Shown piece after piece: positions 31,000-43,995 of a stretch of DNA of 64,000 bases. Each line of letters starts with the position of its first letter. Within the stretch, counting starts at the first letter, position 1. The translations under genes were made by a program, and so were the position numbers. Under the pieces are notes generated by a model. It had not been told where the DNA came from, did no database searches, and saw nothing but the letters and a program-made list of their open reading frames with translations. Source of the stretch: Cristatella mucedo (Eukaryota > Bryozoa > Phylactolaemata > Cristatellidae); NCBI GenBank assembly GCA_009760855.2, contig WPIO01000007.1, forward strand, positions 11,719,501 to 11,783,500, written 5' to 3'.

Positions 31000-31175
31000 T
31001 CAAGGGCCGCGATTGGCCAGGGGCTACGGTGCTCGCTCTTCACGACACAGGTCGTGGTTTCGAATCCTGCAGATGGACTACTCTATTGCCAAAAGCAAGC
31101 GGTGATTATAGCCTTAAAGGCTTTCCTGCTGCTATAAAAATGAGGCAGTTGAATCGGCTAGTAGTATGATTATAG
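31000..31175 (+). mobile_element. SINE-1 inserted in the LINE-B RT region
   Basis: A complete head (GGCCGCGATTGGCCAGGG, CTCTTCACGACAC) and B box GGTTTCGAATCC are followed by the core and tail GAGGCAGTTGAATCGGCTAG. It separates the RT blocks equivalent to PQGS and VLGPL. Flanking GGGGTCAACG and AGGGTCCGTT may be a diverged target-site duplication. Confidence 0.8.
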
Positions 31176-31385
31176 CTAAGGGTCCGTTCTCGGTCCTTTA
31201 CTGGTCCGCATTTCTACTTAGCCACCAGAAATACTGATTTGGGCTTAGGGAACCGGCTTTAACTTTTACGCTGACGATACTCAGCTTTGCTTGAAATGTT
31301 ATCAACTGGAATCTACTGCAGCGACCGATCAACTGAATGCTTGCCCTTTAGACGTTCGATCGCGGATGCCGGCCAATTCCTAAGG

Positions 31386-31482
31386 ACTAAACTTGCAACA
31401 AATATAAAGCGCCTAGGAAGAGATTGATTCCTCTGACGGCGCTTTATCGAGTGTATTATTATTATTGTTAATATTATTATCA
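31386..31482 (+). mobile_element. LINE-A terminal tail
   Basis: AAATATAAAGCGCCTAGGAA, AGAGATTGATTCCTCTGACG, GCGCTTTATCGAGTG and an ATT-type tail. It sits inside LINE-B. Confidence 0.75.
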
Positions 31483-32384
31483 AACGACGATAAAACAGAA
31501 CGCGCAGCGGCTGGACCAGAACACTTCTCTCTTTTAATTAGTGACGCCGTCTTGCCACCACCGCCGTGTCCTCGGAATTCAGGGCTCCCTTTTTGATTGT
31601 CGCTTAAATTTTGAAAGCTTCACAATGAAGACCACCTCTACCCTCTACAGCTAGCCATGACGTCTGCAATCCATGGCTAAAATTACAGATTGTCTGAAAA
31701 CGTGGCTTGCAAACAATTTAACTAGCTTCTTGGTTCTATTTCAGCGGCAGGAGTACTGCAATTTCTTTTTCGCTAGGCTACCGAAGAAAAAGCCTCTACA
31801 GGCTTCTACAGCTAGCGATGGCTGCGATGGCTGGTGGGAAAACCTTACAAGTTCAGCTCTCCTTTGCTGAAGGAGCTCTGATTGCGCTCCCACTCGATCA
31901 ACATATGCCGAGCAACATTCTTATGCTGACCCACAAGTTCAAGGCCACGGTTTGGCTCCTTCATACCTAGCCGAATTGCTGAACCAGCTTCAGCCCCTCA
32001 TCGTGCACGCGGGTCATCTATGGTAAATAAACGGTGAGCTGTTCCATTCATTCAATTGAAGACCGCTAGCGAAAGAAGCCTTTGGTCTGCAGATCTTAGG
32101 CTTTGGGACTGCTGTACACAGCTATTACGCACCAAAATTTATTCTCCTGCTGCCGACTGTGGCACATCCTTTCCAGTGGTCCTGAGCTGCTACTTCGACG
32201 CTACTCACTTCCTCAACTGCCCTCCTGACTCTGCTAGGCTTCTCACTTTCTATTTTTTGCTTAAGATGAAGTCTGTTGGCAATCGAGTGCGTACCGAAAG
32301 CCGCTTATGCTTTGGGTGCGACGCAGACACTGTCCTAAATTAAATCTACTCAGTCTTTGTGGATTTACAGACGCATATTGAGGG

Positions 32385-32575
32385 GCCGTGATAGCCCGGG
32401 AGGTAAGGTGGTGCTCACTCTATACGACCGAGCTCGTGGGCTCGAGTCCTGCAGTGGGCGATCCTTTACAGACAAATGCAAGCGGTGGTAGTAGCCGTTA
32501 AGGCTCTTCTGATGCTACACAAATGATGCTCTTAAATTGGCTAATGTTATTATAGATACATTAATCTAAATTAAA
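32385..32575 (+). mobile_element. SINE-1 copy, full length
   Basis: GGCCGTGATAGCCCGGGAGG (A box region), GGGCTCGAGTCCT (B box), GCAGTGGGCGATCC, AAGGCTCTTCTGATGC and TTAAATTGGCTAATG, ending in a TTATTATAG tail. It begins where LINE-B ends. Confidence 0.8.
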
Positions 32576-33484
32576 TTCCATCAACAAGTGGAAGTGCTTC
32601 TTATTTAGCTAATTCGAAATACCCGGCACGAGGTTGCGCTCCCTTTGACCTCGCGTAGCCATCTTATTTCTTTGGACCCATGAATTATTGCATGGACCTT
32701 ATGCAATGCGACCGCAGCGTTCAAAATTTATGCACCGCCGAAGCTAGAGAAGCGCCTAGGACGACGCTCGCCTAGGACGCCTCGAGTTCCCTTTTGACGG
32801 AACTGGACGTGCGCACAGCGAGGTTAATCGCGCTTTCGCGGCGCAAGCACTCCTATCTCGCTTTCCCCGATGCAGCGTATTTAGCTGTCGGCTGAATCCT
32901 TTTGGCTCGTGGCTTGGCCGTTCGGTTCGTTTAATTCATGGCTTAGCGGTTGGGCTCATGCGGCCAGGCGCGTTTTTTAGCTCTTTTTCACTGACGCAAA
33001 AGCCTTCAGATCGGAATGACGCTCGAAAGCCTCGAGGTCGGCGGTGTCACTCCGCTGGACGGTTACAGGTATCTCGCTTCCACTAAAGAAGACTGCCGGA
33101 AGAGTGCCAAGAACGACACCCAGCGCTAGCGCAGGGCGGGCGGCAAAGAATTAGTGTCACGGCGAAATGCGATAGAGGCCGGTGCGTGAGGTCGTTCGGT
33201 CGGGCTAAAATTAGCGCAGCTCGACTTGGACGCCGGCCGGGTTGGCTATATTGGCTGCTGACACTGCAAAATGGCGGCTTTTTAAGAGTGCTAACTGTCA
33301 AAGGAAAAATTTGTGAAGTTCGAGCGTCGCGACCGGGGTCGCCGCCGCCGTCATGCCACTGAGGCATTCCCCGCTCCATTTGCAGCTCGTCCTGAGCTCT
33401 AGTGGACCATTGCCTTTTGCGATAAAATTTGCGGTTCGTTAATTGTGGATCGGTGCGTGAAGAGACCTCGCCGATCGCCCGTGT
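32576..33484. other. unassigned sequence, no gene seen
   Basis: No gene or repeat family is recognised. A strong YY1 consensus AAAATGGCGGC lies at 33268-33278. Confidence 0.45.
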
Positions 33485-33579
33485 TCTCTCTCTCTGTCTC
33501 TCTGTCTCTCTGTCTCCCTGTCTCTGTCTCAATATCCCTGTCGTGGTCTCGTTCTCTCTCTCTCTCTTTTTTTCACTCA

Positions 33580-33653
<74 letters not shown>

Positions 33654-33769
33654 GTGTTTCCCTCTATCTCCACCTGGCTGTCTATCTGTCCATGTCTCCG
33701 TCTCCGTCTGTCTCTGTCTGTCTCCGTCTGAGTCCGCTTGTCTCCGTCTGTCTCTCTGTCTGTCTCTCT

Positions 33770-33820
<51 letters not shown>
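33485..33820. repeat. (CT)n / (CTGT)n compound array
   Basis: Two CT tracts are joined by CTGTCTC and CCGTCTG repeats. ORFs rich in Ser, Leu and Cys on one strand and Arg, Glu and Asp on the other are artefacts. Confidence 0.95.
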
Positions 33821-33821
<1 letters not shown>

Positions 33822-33959
33822 TTGCAGGGACTCTCAAAGTTCTGGTGCATAGCCGCAGCGGTTGCCGTTTGTAGCCCACCCACTAAGATCCGACGACCGT
33901 GAGGGCAATACTCTATGTAGCCACTGAGACTTTCAGACAGAAAGTGGCGAGTCATCTGG

Positions 33960-36900
33960 AATCATCGCTTGACGGCCGTCGCTTGCGTCCCCGCTGTTAA
34001 CAACGGCGCTCAAACGTAGCAGCGAGCTCGCTTAGGCACCGCTTCGCGTCGGAGAGAGCTCGCGCGCGCCCCCGAGTCGCTCCGCCTAGCGCACTCGCGC
34101 GCCGGGAGCGGGCGACGCGCGCGTTCGCTCGCTCGCTCGCTCCCGGCGCCCGCTCGGCACCGGCGTCGCTATTCCGGCGGGCGGGGCGCTCAGCTAAGCG
34201 GGCGCTCGCGCCCGAGACGAGGCGCCCGTACTTGAGCGCCCTCCTCCTCCTTCGTCCGACGATCCCTCTACCTTAGTCACGGGCACGCAGGAAGTTGCCG
34301 CCGCTGCTCGGCGCACCGCAATAAAAGATGACAAGGCGTAATTGCGCCGCTCATTATTTTCGCACCGCTTCAAATCTTTCGTCGCCGCCGCCGCCGCCGC
34401 CGCGACCGTCGGACGGAAATAACGCGATCTGGGCAGGCAGTCGTCGCGCAGTCGTCTCTCGATCGCTCAGAGCGCGCGCCCGCAGGGCAGGCAGCGCGCG
34501 CTCTGAGGCGGCGCTGGCGGTTGTTTTCGTCGTCTATCGATAAGATATATCAGGAAGCTAGCGCAGTTCGCCGAGCTATCCTTTCGCCGGCATTTGTAAA
34601 TTGAATGCCATGTACCGCTGCACTCGCTACATCTTGCCGGCGCCATTTTGATCCCGCTCGGCGGAGGGTTTCTGCCGGTCGCCCGAGTCCGTCGCTGCGT
34701 CGTCGCCTGCGTCGCCAACGCGACCGAAGACGACCGAAAAGGAAGTGGTTTGCAAGAATGGCTTGGCGGTGCGCAGACGTCAGTGCGAAGTAAATGGCCC
34801 GAGGCGACGTCGACGAGGCAACTGGCGCCGCCGTCCGTCTGCTGAAGGGACCGCGGGCACCACGAAGTGACTTTTCAAGCAGACGGCAAGACGGCGGCGC
34901 GGGCGCCTGGACGTCTCGCGCGCAGTAGAGTCTGGCCTTCGACGAGCGGCTGTGTACGGCGGCAGTAGCCGCGGCCTCGATCGCCGCTCTCATCATTTCG
35001 AGATCGGCGAGTGGAACTTTTATCGAGTCGCGCAACTGCGTCGGTTGCCTCGTTCCCAGGCTCTCGCATGCACTCCGTAAGCTTCCGGCGCTTTGCCTCT
35101 CGCTCGTTCGTTCGTTCGTTTCCTACAAAGAGACGACGAGCCCAGGCAGGAAGCGAAGCGCTAATAATAACAATAATAATAGCAACGACGACGATAGTGA
35201 CAAAGCGCGTTCAGCATCCGAAGAGAACCAACAGAGGCTCCGGTTTATTGCTTCTCCCGAATTTGCACCTTCCTGTTGGCCACTTCCGTCGTCACCGATC
35301 CCCCAAATCACTCGTCCAACCGTCGCCGGGCAACAAATCCTCACCGCCGCCGCCGCCGCCGACATCGTGCGAGCGATCGACACGCTCGAGCACGCCGCTC
35401 GCCGCAGCGGCGGCGCCAGCTAGCGTCGCTTTTCCTGTCGGCGTGAGCGCATTTTCGCAGAGGTTCGCGAAGCTGCGCTTGGCGAGCGGCAGTCTGCCGA
35501 ATTCGCTTCGTGTTTTTCCGTGCGACGCCCTCGCTTCACGTGCGGCGCCTTGCGAGCGCGTCCGTCGCCATCGCCGCCGTGCTGCATCGCGCCCGCTGCG
35601 CTCCGTCTGCTGTCGTCTGCTGCCGACTGCTGTCGCCGATGCTTTCGAACGCCATTGGATACCATCGGACGCAACGTCGAACGTTACCGCAAAAATGCGA
35701 GGCGGGCGGTGCTCGCTGCCGCTGCGAGACGACGAGACGGGGCGCCGCCGTGCAGCTCCTCGTGCTCAATGGAAATCTTTTCGCAATTCTTCCCCCCCCC
35801 CGTCAGTTTGTGCGTATTGACAGTCCAGAACTCGTTACCAGCTGCTGTGGCAACCCGGCGAGTGTTTTTTATTTTTCATCATCGAGCTTCTATTGATGCG
35901 CTCTTCCATTTTCGTCTAAGCACCACCTTCCTGTTCATCGCATATCGTTGAGCGAGTGGTAAGCAGTAAGAGTAAGAGTGCGGAGTGATGCGGTTCCGTT
36001 GGGGTGCCAGACCGGATCTTTTATCAATATTATTATCTCGATCTCGGAAGAGAGAGCCTGAACTCTCGCAGCAATGCTACGCTGCTCATGCCACGCAGAG
36101 GCGAGTTACTTGCGAGGAGGACAAACCCTGACCTTGCCTCAGACAGCCATCTGCGGAAGGACTCTGAGGGGACGAGCCGGAGCGACAGCGAGCCGCTCGA
36201 CATGCCACATCCGTTTCAGCAACAAGCGGATGGGTCAGCCGGTAGACGTACTATGCCGGTGACGCAAACGCCACGGTCGCGTACGCGAACGCGCGTCCGA
36301 GCCGGACTACGAGGCGGCGTCGAGTGGCGTCGCGTGCGCAGGGAGGGAGCGGGAGATAGAGCAAGAGCGGAGGCGGCCGCCGCGACCCAAGGCGACGCGA
36401 CGCGACGTGACGCGGCGTGACGCGGTCGAGCGCAGCGGGTGCCGGACTCGCGAGGCGAACGCTGGCCGAGCGCAGTTCGCGACTCCAACGCGCTCCTCGC
36501 CACCTCCCGCCTCTGCAGGGCCGTACGAGGCGAGGCCGAGCGAGCGAGTAAAGGTGCTCGCTCGGGCGACGACGACGGGCTAGCGCGCCGTCATCGTCAG
36601 AGCTCGACGAGCCGCCGCTCGCGGCTGCGTCCTCACCGAAGCGAGCCGAAACTGGCGGCCGCGGCGAAAGCGGGCGCGTCGACCGCCGCTGCCGCGCGCG
36701 ACCCGTCGCTCGCCGCGTGACTTCCGCCGGCGACTCGAGCCGTCGTGCGCGGACGCCGGCAGCGCACCGCAGAAGACTGCCGCGACGTCTCGTCGTCCGC
36801 ATCGGCGAGGCCGCTCGGTCGTCGTCGAGCACTAATGCTTTCGCTCTTTTTTTCCGCCACGCCCACCGATCGGCGAGCCCTGCGGTAGGCGCGTAGACGA

Positions 36901-36960
36901 GGCTGGCTGCTGCTGCGGGGCGCATCGCACTCGGTGCCGGTGGAGCAACTCGCCAGGCCG
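33960..36960. other. CpG-rich domain, no gene recognised
   Basis: Three kilobases of CpG-dense DNA with GCTC, CCG and AATAAC short repeats and a C10 run (35792-35801). The longest ORFs (269 codons at 35011-35820 +, 224 codons at 36251-36925 -) lack a known domain. A minus-strand YY1-like motif lies at 34641-34649. It could hold regulatory DNA or unrecognised exons. Confidence 0.45.
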
Positions 36961-38070
36961 CTGAGAGATGTCGCTCACTGCGGGCACGACGTGCGCGTCT
37001 CGCAGAGCGATCGCATCGCGAATCATTCGTCGCAGCATCCGGAAGTACTCGTACTGCGCGACCGAGGCTGTGGGCTTGAATTCTGCATGCGGCAGAAATC
37101 GTTTATTATGAGGCTGTTCAAGCAGCTGACAGATGCACTTAAAGCGCTTGAAACTACGGGTAACTTCGAGAATGTGATGAAGATATCTTATCGCTCCCCG
37201 TGTACTTAAAGCAACGCGGCAGTCTTCGCGGCTGCGGCAGCAGCACAGCGTGCAGTATCCGCAGCTTGCCGGAGGAGCATACCTCCGCTTCTCCCCCAGA
37301 CATATAACAAATCTCGTCCAATTCGTGCATGCATTTCCAAGCTCGCGGTGGCCGCCGCTTACGTGCGGATATACGAGCTCGAATCAATCCGCCGTCTGTG
37401 CACCGATCCCGTCACGTGACCACACAGCAGCCATAACGCGGCCTTGCTTGACGTCATCGCAGTTAGGGGGAAGGGCACGGCGTCATAGGCTCGATTGCAT
37501 GTTTGCCGCTGGCTGGCTTCGCACTGATTGGCGAGAACGCGTCTGGCATGTGGGCAAAATGCTGGCTTGCGCCTGCTCACTGCAAATTCCACTGGCGATG
37601 ACTTTATGTCACTACGAAAGACCTTGTTCCGAGCATTTTTTAGTCAGCGACGCAAACGGCTGCCAGTGTTTAGTGCGCGCTCGAATGGTAGCGAGGCCGA
37701 CACGCCTTCTGCCGCTGGACGCGTATACTGAGCGTACACAATTGGCGAGAGGGTGATGCTACCTCGCCGTAGCTCCACTGAAGTGAGGTTGCACTTTCCC
37801 AGAATGCCGCATCTACTTCCGCCTCCTCTACGTGGGGGCCAGCCAAGTTAAGTTCACGGTTCAGCCACTTACAACAGGTTTTGCTTTCCACCGAGGCGTG
37901 CTTCTTCTAGACGTGCAGCACCGAGCAAGTGTGCACATCCTGCGAGAAGAGCCCCGCCTCCCTCTTTGCTGCCGTTGCCTTAAAGAAAATTCAGCTCGTG
38001 CAATACTTGATAATTGCAATACCCAGGTAAAGTTTCAGCAACGTGTGCGCGGTCGCATGTGTGCACATAT
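36961..38070. other. unassigned sequence with a SINE remnant
   Basis: No gene is recognised; one shortened SINE lies at about 37045-37135. Confidence 0.4.
37045..37135 (+). mobile_element. SINE remnant
   Basis: GACCGAGGCTGTGGGCTTGA with B box GGGCTTGAATTCT is joined directly to a SINE-1-like tail TGAGGCTGTTCAAGCAGCTG. The middle is deleted. Confidence 0.5.
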
Positions 38071-38192
38071 TTCATTTGCGTAGCGCCCCTAACAGAACTC
38101 AATCTCTTCCCAAGCGCTTCGCGTATGCCGTACGGTTCGACCCCGTGACCTTGGCGATCGACGACTGAGCACCCGCACGGGCCAAATCAGGG
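38071..38192 (-). mobile_element. SINE-2 copy
   Basis: Minus strand: tail (forward TAGCGCCCCTAACAGAACTC), forward CGCTTCGCGTATGCC, B box (forward GGTTCGACCCCGTGACC) and forward GGGCCAAATCAGG at the start. Confidence 0.7.
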
Positions 38193-38659
38193 CGGCCGAT
38201 GTATGCGCGTACGCTTGGCTAAGCTGGATATCTTTAGGCGCAGCTCAGTACCGTACCGAGCGACGGAATGGAGAAATGGGACACCAGAGTGCGACCTCCA
38301 GAGTGTGACCTCCGTCGCCTTTCGAGGCGGCGCCGCCTGAGAGCGCCGCCTGCGGCGACTACGCGTCTTTCCTCGGCTCCTCTCGATTGGTGGCGCGCGG
38401 AAGCGTTGTGCGGCGGGCGTCCTTAATGAGAAGCACAGGCAAAGCTGCGAATACAGAGACTCGCTGTTTTAAATCAGTTGGGTTTCCCATGTCGGGTTGC
38501 ATTTAGATGGCGCCAGATTGCATCCGGAGTGCACGTGAAGATCGAGGCGTTCCCTTGATAGTTCGATGCGACCGCAGGTGTGCGCATCGTTAGCCGATAG
38601 CACCTCGGCGACTGGTGACTGGCCAACCGGCAGTAAGCCGCGCAGGTATTGCCCCCGGG
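38193..38659. other. unassigned sequence with short dyads
   Basis: No gene is seen. A 14-bp palindrome AGGCGGCGCCGCCT lies at 38325-38338, and a duplicated GACCTCC-containing motif at 38290-38315. TAGATGGCG lies at 38504-38512. Confidence 0.4.
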
Positions 38660-38791
38660 CAGTGGGGGGGGGGGGGCAAGTGGTTCGCCTCTAACGACCG
38701 AGGCCACTGGGCTCTAGCCCTGTGGCGTACGCAAAGGGCCTGGTGAAAGAGGCTGGAAAAGTCCTTTCAGAGCGCTATACGAGTGAGTCGC
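38660..38791 (+). mobile_element. SINE-2 copy, diverged, with G13 run
   Basis: The A box region is replaced by a G13 run (38664-38676). GACCGAGGCC, GGGCTCTAGCCCTG (B box) and the ending AGAGCGCTATACGAGTGAG keep family order. Confidence 0.5.
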
Positions 38792-40194
38792 ATTTGCAGC
38801 TACAAGTAGTTGCCTTTGCACTTGCATCGTGCGATCGAGTTGCTTGGGCGCACGCACGTTACGCTTCCTCCCGCCACAATTACTTCTGGTACGCGACAAT
38901 CTGTATATCGGCATTAGCGGGCGACAACTCCGACGAGCGTCGGCAGTGCGTAATAGAATCATTAGGGGATCACCGCGCGAATGCCTCCGGCGAGAGTTGA
39001 GGCACGCGCGGAATGGTAATGAATTATGTAATGTAACTTTAAAGGACTCTGGCGTGCTTTATGCGGACGTTGAGCGGCGATCGGTACCAATGTCGCTCAG
39101 TTCGCATTCTGGATCTAATTAGCACCCTGCCAGGCTGGCCGCATCTTCGCAGGGCGCTTCGTCGCCAGCTTTTCGATGGTGTCTACGCAAATCTTGTTCT
39201 TTTATGTACAACATTTTCACCCGGCCTCGATTCTTCAGCTTGAGCTGACGGTCGATATTTTTTAATGCAGCGAGCCCGCAGACGAGGCCGAGGTCGAGTA
39301 GCGAGTAATACAGCGAGCTGCGAGAAGTCTGTCGTCTGTCTCCCTCCCCCAAGGGGTTTCGCCCAGCGCCGCCGCACCATTCCCGCCCCACCATCCCGCC
39401 GTCGGCGCGCGGGAGCTTCGTGCCCGCTTGCGGTGCGACTCGGCACTGGTGAGACCGCTCCTGCAAGCCTTAATGTGACTCCGAAATTTATGGTTCGCTA
39501 TGAAAAAACTGGCCTCGCAAGGCAGCAGCAACTGCTAGCTTTATGGGCGCCATCGGTTTCCAGGGTGTAGCTTGCTGGCACTCGCTCGCGCGCGCACCCA
39601 CTTCGCCGGGTTTTTCGTAATTGACTTTTCTTCGCTCCCGAGCGAAAGTTCGCGAAGCTGGTCGGCGCTGCAAGCGTCGTGCTACTGCGACGAGGTAAGC
39701 GACCGCAGCGCATTCAGAGGAGCGTGCGGCGGGGCCTCGCCGCTTCACTGGCGTCCGATCCGAAGTGCGTCGCGAACATTCTATTCGGATCTGCTTCCTG
39801 TTGGAGTTGGCCCGCACCAGCGCGTTTATCGAGCTGACGCCCGCGGAGCGCGCGACGCGCTTAAACGCACACAACAGGCGCTGCGCTCGACCGCGCTTGA
39901 CGGCCGCCGCCGGACGCAGCCGCTGCGATGTTCGCGCGTGCGCACTGCGAGCCCGCCCTGCGAGATTTTGCCGGCGGCGCGGGCGTACGCCCCTGGGAGC
40001 GGCGTAGACGAGCGGGTTTTGCCTCGTCTGCGCTGATTTCGCTTCTGGTTTCGCCGGTGCTCTCTCCAGCGTGGAGCCCGGAAGGCCGTCCGCCTCGGTG
40101 ACCGGATGGGCGGGACGTCCGCGCGGCGCCGGAGGCGCCCGCCTGAGCGGCAGCCCAGCTCGCGGCGTAAGCGCCGCGCCTCGCGTGGCCGCCG
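38792..40194. other. unassigned, CpG-rich in its second half
   Basis: No gene is recognised. The part after about 39250 is CpG-dense; ORFs up to 197 codons lack known domains. Confidence 0.4.
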
Positions 40195-40230
40195 CAGATA
40201 TATATATATATATATATATACATATATACA
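40195..40230. repeat. (TA)n microsatellite
   Basis: Pure TA repeat followed by CATATATACAGACA. Confidence 0.95.
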
Positions 40231-41303
<1,073 letters not shown>

Positions 41304-41569
41304 TGGGAATTGAGAACAAAAGAAAAGTGGAGCCTGTCCTCGACGTAACGGGTGCATGCTTGACGGCGAGAGTAAGCTCGGCCGGTCGAGCGACTCCGGG
41401 GTTGACGGTTTCTTGTGCCAAGCCACCGTCGTTGGCCATTGAAGCAACTACTTTTGGCGCGATGGTCGGGGGCACGTGACTATCGAAGGCCGCTGGTGGT
41501 TGGAGGTCGGCCACGTAACCACTGCATGCTCCTGTAGTACTGTTGAGCGGCAGAGGGGGAGCGCGAGAA

Positions 41570-41594
41570 AAGAGAGAGAGAGAGAGCGAGCGAG

Positions 41595-41642
<48 letters not shown>
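41570..41642. repeat. (GA)n tract
   Basis: GA dinucleotide repeat with a few GC interruptions. Confidence 0.95.
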
Positions 41643-41643
<1 letters not shown>

Positions 41644-42284
41644 AAGAACTTTTTCTCTCTATCTAATTACAGACTCTAGTGGGATAGCGAGAGTCAGCCA
41701 CTCCTCACAACGTCGGGAAAGCGAAAACAGAAGGCAAGCATTGATGATAGAAAACTTGACAAGTTGCCATGCATCTTGAGCTAGAGACTCAATCCAAGTA
41801 GCTCGCACTCGTATCGCCTTTCGACGCGAAGCATTCTTAATTTACTCTGCCCGCGAGGCCGGTCTTGAGCTTTCATGCGGCAAGAGCGCAGCGAAATAAA
41901 GGCGTAGCTCGCAAACTCAGGGCCATTGTGCGCGCGACGGCACAGCGCCAGTAAGGTGACGCGCGAGCGTGGCAGGACGATGCAAAGTGATTGGCTGACG
42001 CGGCGGACGCGGCGTCAGCGCGTTAGTGGCCGAAGTCGGCCGCTCGAGAGCGGCGGAGGAGCGGCGGGTTAACGGAGCGCCGCCCAGGTACCTGGCCGAC
42101 AAGCAGAACGTGCGTTACAAGCGGACTGCGGTTAATTACAGCTCTAGCGTGCCATTATTTAGAGGTGGAGCGAGACCTTTGCCAAATGGCGCTTTCCGGG
42201 ACAGCTGAATCCCGGAAGCTGAGCGTCTTCTCAGTGCCCCCAATCCAGCGTCGGCTGTGCGCGCTCGATGTGGCGGATTTACAA
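41643..42284. other. unassigned sequence, no gene seen
   Basis: No gene or repeat family is recognised. Confidence 0.45.
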
Positions 42285-42311
42285 GAATACTACTACTACT
42301 ACTACTACTAA
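42285..42311. repeat. (TAC)n microsatellite
   Basis: Eight or so TAC/ACT units, probably the tail of the adjacent minus-strand SINE-2 fragment. Confidence 0.85.
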
Positions 42312-42369
42312 TGATATATTCGTATAGCACCCTTCGAGAACTAACGATCTTTACAGGCACTTTATAAAT
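42312..42369 (-). mobile_element. SINE-2 tail fragment
   Basis: Forward TATAGCACCCTTCGAGAACT, TCTTTACAGGCACTTTATAA is the minus-strand SINE-2 tail; the head is missing. Confidence 0.6.
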
Positions 42370-42530
42370 GCTAGTTTGGCCCAGTGGTGAAAGTGCTTGC
42401 CCCGACCGAGGTCTGGCTGAGGTTGTGGGCTTGAACTCAGCGGCATACGTGAGGTGCCTGAATAGAGCTAAAGTTCTTTTAGGGCGCTATTCAAACGAAT
42501 TAAATTGTAATTTTATTATTAGTATTAAGA
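42370..42530 (+). mobile_element. SINE-2 copy, full length
   Basis: GCTAGTTTGGCCCAGTGGTG (A box), GTGGGCTTGAACTCAG (B box), GCATACGTGAGGTGCCTGAA, AGGGCGCTATTCAAACG and an ATT tail. It abuts the oppositely oriented fragment. Confidence 0.8.
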
Positions 42531-43059
42531 AAGCTGACAAGCACTCAGCAAATGGGGCGCGCCCGCCTGCAAGAGCAGTCGCAGCTGCGACCTCGATGCA
42601 AGAAGTAAGCACCGTTGCCAGCATCCACTGTCCGGTGTCGGCGCAATTAGTGGTTTGGCCTCCTAGGGCGCGCTAGGATAGATTAATCAAAAACCTGCTG
42701 CTGCTGAGCGATCCGCGCAAGTGCGCAAGCGCCAGCCATCCCGCGAGCATACAGCCGGTACTGAGCGGCCGTTTGCTTGGCTTGCCAGCCGCTTGCCGCT
42801 GCCCGCGGACTTAGCACTTAGCACATCTGTCAGGGGCTTTGCATCGTGTTTTGCCTGCACGACCATTTCCGAGGACGCCGCCAAAATGTCGAGACCTTGT
42901 CTCCGGGTTGCCCTTGATGCGTCGCCGCCGGAGAGTAAGTCTGTAAGCGATCCGTCCCTTCTTTGTCTTTCTCCAGTATACCGAGTACTCCAGTATACTT
43001 TCCACTCGGTATACCGAGTGGAAAGGCATCCTAATCGGGCTTTGCATCGTTCAGCCCGC
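42531..43059. other. unassigned sequence around a palindrome
   Basis: No gene is seen; an ORF at 42721-43140 has no known domain. Confidence 0.4.
42998..43025. other. perfect 28-bp palindrome
   Basis: Left half CTTTCCACTCGGTA, right half TACCGAGTGGAAAG, exact reverse complements without spacer. TATACCGAGT also occurs about 30 bp upstream. Confidence 0.9.
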
Positions 43060-43300
43060 TCTTGCAGATCAATTTGCTTAGTTTGTGCCTCTAGCCAACC
43101 TCAGATCCTTTGGAGACCGTGCCTCCAGATTTGCTACTAGACCCGGAACTCACTCCCGACTGACTTCACGGCATCCTCAGGACTCGATATCATTAAGAGC
43201 TACACGCTGACCTGTTCCTCACAGCATTTGGACTGTCTGTACGGGCCGTACTTCGATTGCAAATCTATGCTGAGTCTTGGTGCCCTGTTTGAATGTCTCA
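43060..43300 (+). mobile_element. LINE-A ORF2 C-terminal fragment
   Basis: Nucleotide match to the LINE-A C-terminal region: CTCAGATCCTTTGGAGACCG, CCCGGAACTC, CACGGCATCC and TTCCTCACAGCATTTGG. Frames are broken. Confidence 0.7.
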
Positions 43301-43469
43301 TGCCTCAACAGTGACCCGATCGCAGCAGTCAAATCCTCGCTCGCGGAAACCGAGTGGTCAGAAGGTAGAGGCTAAGGTACGGCATAAGATCCTTATGTAA
43401 CTCCTACGGACGAGTAGTGCTAGCTTACTGCCGCAGACACGCGTGGAACTGCGAGATGTCACTGCTGCT

Positions 43470-43995
43470 GCTCTGCGTATCGAGGCACTACTAAATTGGC
43501 AATATAGGCTGACCCACAAGGCCCACCGTGGTTTGGCTCCTCCATACCTAGCTAAACTGCTGCAAAAGTTCCAGCCGTAACGTGCCCTTAGGTCCTGCAC
43601 GGACAATAAGTTCACGGTTTCATTCTTCCGCTTAAAGACCGTTGGTGACGGAAGCTTGAGCTCTGCAGGTCCTTGACTGTGGAACTCGCTTCTACAATTC
43701 TTACGCTAAGACAACCGCTCTCCTGCTGCCGACTATGGCTCATCCTTTCCAGCCGTCCTGAGCTGCTACTTTCATGCTACTCACTACCTCAACGGCTCTC
43801 CCGACTCTGCTATGCTTCCCACTTTCTCTTTGTTGCGTGAGACGAAGTCTGTTGGCTACCGAATGCGGACTAAAAGCCGTTCAGGCTGTGAGTGCACTAT
43901 ACTAAATTCTCCGTCGTAGCACCCGTAGCATCGTCTTTGTGACTTTTTGGAGTAACAGATGGAGAAACATCATATTACTCTACATTACATTAGGC
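43470..43995 (+). mobile_element. LINE-B 3' fragment
   Basis: Contains TGACCCACAAGGCC, GGCTCCTCCATACCTAGC, the RLKT-type segment CTTAAAGACCGTTGGTGACG, CTGCTGCCGACTATGGCTC and the LINE-B 3' end to about 43995. Confidence 0.8.

Larger units (their letters stand above)
30610..32380 (+). mobile_element. LINE-B partial element with two nested insertions
   Basis: RT blocks are recognisable in broken frames. ALLRITNLIISSNDNTVAV and VTVLALLDL lie at 30720-30830, and a PQGS-equivalent region near 30985. After a SINE-1 insertion come VLGPL-like sequence and FYADDTQLCLKC near 31260. A LINE-A tail follows at 31386-31482, then the ORF2 C-terminus (LAPSYLAELLNQLQP-like, near 31960) and the 3' UTR to 32380. 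All frames are interrupted. Confidence 0.75.

Noticed and set aside
33061-33078. TTACAGGTATCT resembles the 3' half of miR-993
   Set aside because: Only about 11 bases match, the seed region does not, and the upstream 60 nt lack a complementary arm to form a precursor.
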